12,559 bases of DNA from Bacteroidales bacterium UBA4284 (GTDB lineage Bacteria > Bacteroidota > Bacteroidia > Bacteroidales > UBA932): positions 1-12,559 of the forward strand of contig DGVM01000047.1 in the NCBI GenBank assembly GCA_002395925.1, given 5' to 3'. Below, in pieces: positions 7,474-12,559 of this stretch. Made by a program: the position numbers and the translations under genes. The notes below the pieces were generated by a model that saw nothing but the letters and a program-made list of their open reading frames with translations, did no database searches and was not told the DNA's origin. Position 1 is the first letter of the stretch. Every line of letters begins with the position of its first letter.

Positions 7474-9455
7474 AATTCATACGAATGACAATGATTGCCT
7501 CAATGGCTCTTATCGCATCGGGTTGCGGGCAGCGCAGCTCTTCTTTCCGTTACACCGTCGACCAGTTTGCCGACGTCAAGGTCATACGCTATCAGGTGCC
7601 CGGCTGGGAGGACCTCAGCCTGCAGCAGAAGGAATACGCCTACCATCTTGCGGAGGCTGCAAAGTGGGGCAGGGACATACTGTGGGACCAGAACTGCCGC
7701 TACAACCTCCAGCTGCGGCATGCCGTGGAGGATATACTGAACAATTATCAGGGCGACCGCAGATGCAGTGAGTTCCAGGCGTTTACTGAGTATGCCAAGA
7801 GGATTTTCTTCTCCAACGGCATACATCATCATTATGCAGAGGACAAGTTCTATCCCACCTGTGAACCTGCATATTTCGAGAAACTGCTCGACGCCGTGGG
7901 ACGTTCCGACGAAGCCGGATTCCTCCTTTCCTTCGCTTACGACCCCGACGTCTGCCCCCAGAGGCGCAGTACTTCCAACGACGGCGACATAGTGGAGCTC
8001 TCGTCCGTGAACTTCTACGACGGAGTGACCCGCGACGAGGTTGAGGCCTATTACGCTTCCATCGAAAAGCCCGGCGACCGTCATCCCATAGCTTACGGTC
8101 TCAATACCAAGGTGGTAAAGGATTCACTGGGTAATGTCTGCGAGCTTCCCTGGAAGGTCGGCGGCATTTACGGCCCCGCACTGGAGAAGATCTGCGGCGA
8201 GCTGGAACTTGCCCGCAAGGTCGCAGAGAACGACATCCAGAAGCGCGCCCTCGCCCTGCTCATAGACTATTACCGCACCGGCGACCTTCGCAAATGGGAC
8301 GAATTCAACGTCGAATGGGTCAAGGATACGCTGGGTATGGTTGACTTCGTAAACGGATTCGTTGAGGACTACAACGATCCCCTGGGGCGCAAGGGGTCCT
8401 GGGAAGGACACGTCAACATAAAGGATGTCAAGGCTTCGGAACGCTCGCTGGTGCTAAGCGCCAACGCCCAGTGGTTCGAAGACAATTCCCCGGTCGATCC
8501 CCGCTTCCGCAAGCCTCACGTAAAGGGCATCAGCGCCAAGGTTATCAATGCCGTTTGCCTTGCCGGCGACGCCTATCCTTCGACTCCAATTGGTATCAAC
8601 CTGCCCAACGCCGACTGGATCCGCCGCGACCACGGTTCCAAGAGCGTGACGATTGCAAACATCACCCACGCATACACTTACTCTGCAGAAGAGATGCCCT
8701 CCAGCGTGCTTTCGGAGTTCGCATGGGACGAGGCCGAAGTGGCCAGGGCCAAGAAGTACGGTTCCTATGCCGACGAAATCCACACCGACCTGCACGAATG
8801 TCTCGGCCACGGTTCCGGCCAGCTGCTTAAAGGCGTGTCCACCACAGCAATGGGCGAATATGCATCTGCGCTCGAAGAAGCGAGGGCTGACCTTTTCGGC
8901 CTGTGGTATTGCGCCGACCCCAAAATGGTCGAACTTGGCATAATGCCCGATGCCGAAGCTTATAAGGCAGAGTACGACAGCTACATACGCAACGGCCTCA
9001 TGGTCCAGTTCAACCGCGTCGAACTCGGCCGTCCCAATACCGAAGCCCACATGCAGGACCGCAAGCTCATAAGCGAATGGTGCCTGCACAACGGTGACGG
9101 GGTCATTCAGAAAAAGGTCCGCGGCGGCAAGACTTATTTCGTGATTACCGACTACGAAGCTCTGCGCGGCCTGTTCGGAAAATTGCTCGCCGAGATCCAG
9201 CGCATCAAGTCCGAAGGCGATTATGCTGCCGGAAAGAATCTTATAGAGACTTATGCCGTAAACATCGATCCTGCACTCCACAAGGAGGTCAAAGACCGCT
9301 ACGACGCACTTAACCTCAAGCCTTACGGCGGATTCATCAATCCCGATATAGTCCCCGTAGAAAAGGGTGGAGTCATTACCGACTACGTGCTGGAGTATCC
9401 CGACGATTTCCTGGGACAGATGCTGTCTTACGGCAAGAACTACGGTATCCTTTAG
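7470..9455 (+). CDS. Dipeptidyl-peptidase III (M49) lipoprotein
   Basis: A 661-residue zinc metallopeptidase. The M49 signature HECLGH lies at 442–447 (zinc ligands H442 and H447, catalytic E443), and the second motif EEARAD at 469–474 supplies the third ligand, probably E470. Family members release dipeptides from the N-terminus of short peptides; Bacteroides enzymes have the same HECLGH variant, while eukaryotic ones have HELLGH. ATG 7470 is chosen because it gives a lipoprotein signal (MKFIRMTMIASMALIASGC) with lipobox cysteine C19; the frame is open upstream only as a shadow of murI. No acidic export signal follows the cysteine, so it may face the periplasm. The gene overlaps murI by 4 bp and meets tilS tail-to-tail. 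It is probably a peptide scavenger; a direct role on D-amino-acid stem peptides is not supported. Confidence 0.93.
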   Translation: MKFIRMTMIASMALIASGCGQRSSSFRYTVDQFADVKVIRYQVPGWEDLSLQQKEYAYHLAEAAKWGRDILWDQNCRYNLQLRHAVEDILNNYQGDRRCSEFQAFTEYAKRIFFSNGIHHHYAEDKFYPTCEPAYFEKLLDAVGRSDEAGFLLSFAYDPDVCPQRRSTSNDGDIVELSSVNFYDGVTRDEVEAYYASIEKPGDRHPIAYGLNTKVVKDSLGNVCELPWKVGGIYGPALEKICGELELARKVAENDIQKRALALLIDYYRTGDLRKWDEFNVEWVKDTLGMVDFVNGFVEDYNDPLGRKGSWEGHVNIKDVKASERSLVLSANAQWFEDNSPVDPRFRKPHVKGISAKVINAVCLAGDAYPSTPIGINLPNADWIRRDHGSKSVTIANITHAYTYSAEEMPSSVLSEFAWDEAEVARAKKYGSYADEIHTDLHECLGHGSGQLLKGVSTTAMGEYASALEEARADLFGLWYCADPKMVELGIMPDAEAYKAEYDSYIRNGLMVQFNRVELGRPNTEAHMQDRKLISEWCLHNGDGVIQKKVRGGKTYFVITDYEALRGLFGKLLAEIQRIKSEGDYAAGKNLIETYAVNIDPALHKEVKDRYDALNLKPYGGFINPDIVPVEKGGVITDYVLEYPDDFLGQMLSYGKNYGIL

Positions 9456-10393
9456 TCGAGAGACCTCAGCAGGACCAGTTTCTTTTTGCGCGCTTCGAGA
9501 GTATAGGAAGAAGACTGGAAACTCTTTCCGCTGAGGGTTACGGTGCCTGGCTCCTGCGTACGGTAGCGCTCCAGCAGGGCACAAAGCTTTCCGAAGGTCT
9601 CTGCGTTGAAGCTGCAGTCTTCGAGAAGCCTCCACAGGACATATCTCCAGTGCCTGAGGGCCAGAAGCCCCGGAACGCTGATTGTGAATACCGCACCCGG
9701 CAAAGGTGCGGTTATCTTTTCTGCCGCCTGCCGGAAGTAATCGTCGGCTATGTCGTCGGTCTGACGTATGCGCTCTATGTCCTCGCCCAGCGTCTTTACG
9801 AAAGAAGGATTGATCTCTGCGAAAACCGGAAATACGCGGTTGCGTATCTTGTTCCTGCGGGCTTCGTTTTCAGAATTGGTGCTGTCTTCCCTCCATCGGA
9901 AACCGTTGTCGTTCATCCATTTGCGTATATCGTCCCGGCTGGTTCCAAGCAGAGGCCTTAGAATGGCCGGAATATCCTTCAGGCTCCCTCCGGAGGGGAT
10001 TCCCCGCAGCCCTTTGGTGCCGGAACCTCTGAGCAGGTTGAGAATCAGGGTCTCCGCATTGTCGTTTGCGTTATGGGCCGTGGCCAGGGCTTCGAATCCG
10101 TGTTCGCGGCACAGCCGGGCGAACCATTCGTAGCGCAGTTCCCGGGCCGCCATTTCGATGGATATTCCATGCTCCGTGGCGTAGGAACGCGTATCGAAAC
10201 GGACGGTAAAACACTCGATGCCAAGACTCCGGCACTCATCCCGCACAAAGGCCTCGTCGCCGTCGGATTCTGCTCCGCGGAGCGAAAAATTGCAATGCGC
10301 CGCAGCAAACGAAGCCCCCGGGAACAACTCGGGGGCTCTGTGCAGCATATACATCGAATCTATGCCGCCGCTTACTGCGAGCAGGATCTTCAT
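9452..10393 (-). CDS. tilS: tRNA(Ile)-lysidine synthase, short form
   Basis: A 313-residue enzyme that attaches lysine to C34 of the CAU-anticodon isoleucine tRNA, so that it reads AUA codons and is charged with isoleucine. The ATP-pyrophosphatase P-loop is SGGIDS (8–13). HNANDNAETLILNLLRGSG (106–124) and the segment EDSTNSENEARRNKIRN are also diagnostic of TilS. The protein ends about where the substrate-binding helices end; the separate C-terminal domain of the roughly 430-residue enzymes (for example E. coli) is missing, as in the short Aquifex form. Its ATG overlaps the stop of the DUF3078 gene by one base (TAATG), indicating coupled translation. Its stop overlaps the stop of the M49 gene on the other strand. 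Confidence 0.95.
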   Translation of the reverse strand: MKILLAVSGGIDSMYMLHRAPELFPGASFAAAHCNFSLRGAESDGDEAFVRDECRSLGIECFTVRFDTRSYATEHGISIEMAARELRYEWFARLCREHGFEALATAHNANDNAETLILNLLRGSGTKGLRGIPSGGSLKDIPAILRPLLGTSRDDIRKWMNDNGFRWREDSTNSENEARRNKIRNRVFPVFAEINPSFVKTLGEDIERIRQTDDIADDYFRQAAEKITAPLPGAVFTISVPGLLALRHWRYVLWRLLEDCSFNAETFGKLCALLERYRTQEPGTVTLSGKSFQSSSYTLEARKKKLVLLRSLD

Positions 10394-11487
10394 TATTTGA
10401 GGTCCTTGTTGCCGAAGGCGAAGGTGAAGTTGAACAGCAGGAAGTCCTTGAACTGGATCTTGCTCTTGACGCCGTCGATCTCGATGATAGGATCGTACAG
10501 CAGCCAGGTGTTGAGGCCGATCTTGAAGAACTTGGTAATCTGCCAGTCAATCTTGTTGTCCCAGTTGACCCTGACCTGCGTGAACGGATGGTCGAGGTAA
10601 TCGGTAAAGAGTACCAGCTGGGTCTCGTACTTGAACTTGTCGTTGATGGAGAACTTGGCGTTCGCCTTGATGGAGGCACCGAGCTGGAAGAGGGCGACGC
10701 TGTACACGGGATCGACTTCCACGGTACCGGAGCTCAGAGGCATACCGTACTGCTGGCGCAGCTTGGGCTCGGTAACGATGATGACGCTTCCGGTGAGAGG
10801 GGAGATGTTGACGTCGAACCAGGGGACGGGCTTCCATTCGGCACCGAGCGCCAGGTTGTTGTAGGCGGGGGAGAGGAAGGTGGATTTGATGCTGGAGGTC
10901 CTCCAGTTCTCAAACTCCTCCTGCCATTGGGCTTTTGCATGAGCGATTTCCTCCTGCATGTGGGGATCGAGCGGCTGAGAGCCGCCCTTCTGATCAAACC
11001 ACCTTTCGGGGTAGTCGTAGTTGGAGTACGAATCGGTAAACTGCGAACGGAAGTCGTAGCTGGCGGTCCAGTTCCACTTCTCACTGGGAGTCTTGTAGGA
11101 GAACTTGCTTTCGAGGTAGATGCGGTCGTTGCTCTTTTGGAGGATGTACGATTTGTCCTGCGACCAGATGAAGCCGTACTGCATCTGGAGGCGGTTCTTC
11201 CAGGTGACGCGCTCTCTGACGTAGTGGGCCTTGGCGTCGAGGCCGGTGCTGAGCGATATGTTGTCAAAACCGCCGGCCGCCCAGTTGTAGAGGGAGGTCT
11301 GGTTGACGCCGATGTCGAAAGTGAATGAGTGGTCCCAATATTTAGGCTTTGCCGCAGGAACCTCTTCGGCGGGTGCGGAAGTAAACGCCGCTACTGCATC
11401 GGCGGCGGCCTTCTGGGCGTCGTCCTGAGCGTACGAGACGCTGCAGAGGGCGGCAAAAGCGCCCAGGGTAAGGAATATCTTTTTCAT
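10393..11487 (-). CDS. DUF3078 family outer-membrane beta-barrel protein
   Basis: A 364-residue exported protein. The signal peptide (MKKIFLTLGAFAALCSVSYA, cut before Q21) fixes the start at 11487; an upstream in-frame ATG would bury it behind 30 extra residues. An Ala/Pro-rich linker (25–48) leads into the family-typical opening FTFDIGVNQTSLYNWAAGG (55–73). The rest alternates polar and aromatic/hydrophobic residues (for example KNRLQMQYGFIWSQ and WNWTASYDFRSQF), as expected for transmembrane beta strands, and ends with a strand-like FLLFNFTFAFGN. DUF3078 is widespread in Bacteroidota; its role is unknown. It lies between two translation genes, one base after proS and overlapping tilS by one base, with no visible functional link to them. 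Confidence 0.88.
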   Translation of the reverse strand: MKKIFLTLGAFAALCSVSYAQDDAQKAAADAVAAFTSAPAEEVPAAKPKYWDHSFTFDIGVNQTSLYNWAAGGFDNISLSTGLDAKAHYVRERVTWKNRLQMQYGFIWSQDKSYILQKSNDRIYLESKFSYKTPSEKWNWTASYDFRSQFTDSYSNYDYPERWFDQKGGSQPLDPHMQEEIAHAKAQWQEEFENWRTSSIKSTFLSPAYNNLALGAEWKPVPWFDVNISPLTGSVIIVTEPKLRQQYGMPLSSGTVEVDPVYSVALFQLGASIKANAKFSINDKFKYETQLVLFTDYLDHPFTQVRVNWDNKIDWQITKFFKIGLNTWLLYDPIIEIDGVKSKIQFKDFLLFNFTFAFGNKDLK

Positions 11488-11488
11488 G

Positions 11489-12559
11489 TCAATAGGAAAT
11501 TGCGAATACGACTCTTCTGTGCGAAGGCTTGCCGGAGAAAATGTCCTTGCCTTCTTCCTCGCAGACGTAGCTGTCAACGGGGATGCAGCGTATGGTGGCC
11601 TTGGTGGCCTCCTTGATGGCCTGCTCGGTCTCGATGGTGCCGTCCCAGTGGCAGAGGAGGAACTTGCCCTGCTGGATGCGGACCTTGAAATCCTCCCAGT
11701 TGTCGCACTTCTCGACGTTGGCCTCGCGGAATGCCAGGGCCTTGTTGTAGATGTTCTGCTGAATGTCGTCGAGCAGGTTCTTGATATGGGCCTCTATGCC
11801 CTCCAGCTGCATGGTCTCCTTGCTGAGGGTGTCGCGGCGGGCGACTTCCACGGTGCCGGCGGCCAGGTCGCGTGCGCCCATCGCGAGGCGTACGGGAACG
11901 CCCTTGAGCTCCCATTCGGCGAACTTGAAACCGGGACGCAGGGTGTCACGCTTGTCTATCTTTACGCTGACTCCGAGAGCCTCGAGGCCTGCTTTGATCT
12001 TGTCGAATTCCGCAAGCACCGCGGCAAGTTCGTCCTCGGTGCGGTAGATGGGAACCATGACGACCTGGATAGGTGCGAGAGCGGGAGGCAGTACCAGTCC
12101 GTTGTCGTCGCCGTGAGCCATGATGAGAGCGCCCATCAGACGTGTGCTGACGCCCCATGAGGTGGCCCATACGTATTCCTGCTTGCCCTCCTTGTTGGTG
12201 AACTGCACGTCGAAGCTCTTTGCAAAGTTCTGTCCGAGGAAGTGGGATGTACCGGCCTGCAGGGCCTTGCCGTCCTGCATCATGGCCTCTATGGTGAGGG
12301 TGTCGAGTGCGCCTGCAAAACGCTCGCCCGGGCTCTTGTGACCGATGATTACGGGGAGAGCCATTATATTGCGTGCGAAGTCGGCATATACGTGCACCAT
12401 TTCTTCGGCCTTGGCCTGAGCCTCTTCTGCGGTGGCGTGAGCGGTGTGGCCCTCCTGCCAGAGGAACTCCGCGGTGCGAAGGAACAGGCGGGTGCGCATC
12501 TCCCAGCGGACCACGTTGCACCACTGGTTGCAAAGCAGTGGCAGGTCGCGCCAGGAATG
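11489..12559 (-). CDS. proS: Prolyl-tRNA synthetase, C-terminal part (5' end outside window)
   Basis: The frame is open from the right window edge to TGA at 11489–11491, giving 356 residues, roughly the last 70% of the compact bacterial ProRS (about 490 residues). It charges proline tRNA in the cytoplasm. The visible part begins in class II motif 2 ([20 protein letters not shown]), continues through [18 protein letters not shown], contains the proline-site region and [14 protein letters not shown] motif 3 area ([19 protein letters not shown]), and then the anticodon-binding domain ([12 protein letters not shown]). It ends with [16 protein letters not shown], the C-terminal extension with a terminal tyrosine seen in the archaeal/eukaryotic-like ProRS group. 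No editing insertion is present between motifs 2 and 3. It is the first visible gene of the minus-strand unit proS–DUF3078–tilS. Confidence 0.96.
   Translation of the reverse strand, partial: HSWRDLPLLCNQWCNVVRWEMRTRLFLRTAEFLWQEGHTAHATAEEAQAKAEEMVHVYADFARNIMALPVIIGHKSPGERFAGALDTLTIEAMMQDGKALQAGTSHFLGQNFAKSFDVQFTNKEGKQEYVWATSWGVSTRLMGALIMAHGDDNGLVLPPALAPIQVVMVPIYRTEDELAAVLAEFDKIKAGLEALGVSVKIDKRDTLRPGFKFAEWELKGVPVRLAMGARDLAAGTVEVARRDTLSKETMQLEGIEAHIKNLLDDIQQNIYNKALAFREANVEKCDNWEDFKVRIQQGKFLLCHWDGTIETEQAIKEATKATIRCIPVDSYVCEEEGKDIFSGKPSHRRVVFAISY

Noticed and set aside
8454..9635. Long minus-strand open frame (393 codons) opposite the M49 gene and the end of tilS
   Set aside because: It lies antisense to two genes with intact catalytic motifs, has no recognisable domain, and such frames are expected opposite GC-rich coding sequence.

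Overview
The window looks like a high-GC member of the Bacteroidales. The support is the set of Bacteroidota-typical families (a DUF4922–SpoIID fusion, DUF6515, DUF3078, an M49 lipoprotein with an HECLGH site, and an editing-domain-free ProRS) and the absence of clear Shine-Dalgarno motifs. I see no mobile element, tRNA, rRNA, CRISPR array or phage gene. Family assignments rest on motifs read by eye; no search was run.

The plus strand (1–9455) carries, in order: the C-terminal end of a membrane protein; a Nudix hydrolase; a 700-residue protein joining a GalT/HIT-like nucleotidyl-transferase module to a SpoIID peptidoglycan-lytic module; an AmpG-like MFS transporter; a secreted NamZ/DUF1343 (GH171) exo-N-acetylmuramidase; a secreted low-complexity repeat protein with a DUF6515-like C-terminus; glutamate racemase (MurI); and an M49 dipeptidyl-peptidase III lipoprotein. 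The minus strand (12559–9452) carries proS (cut by the window edge), a DUF3078 outer-membrane barrel and tilS. The two groups converge and overlap by 4 bp at their stop codons.

Only about 21 bases of the 12,559 lie between genes, and the longest gap is 14 bp. Several neighbours overlap, including a 52-bp overlap in which the NamZ signal peptide is encoded inside the 3' end of the transporter gene. No promoter or terminator could be supported, so both strands probably carry parts of longer polycistronic units.

The plus-strand block reads as a peptidoglycan salvage cassette. NamZ would trim terminal MurNAc from murein fragments in the periplasm, the AmpG-like permease would import sugars or muropeptides, and the HIT-like/SpoIID fusion, which has no visible signal peptide, would act on them in the cytoplasm, perhaps with the Nudix enzyme. 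MurI supplies D-glutamate for new peptidoglycan. The most original element is the fusion: its HxHxQ motif points to nucleotidyl transfer or phosphorolysis, joined to a fold normally found outside the cytoplasm. Its role in cell-wall sugar recycling is inference.
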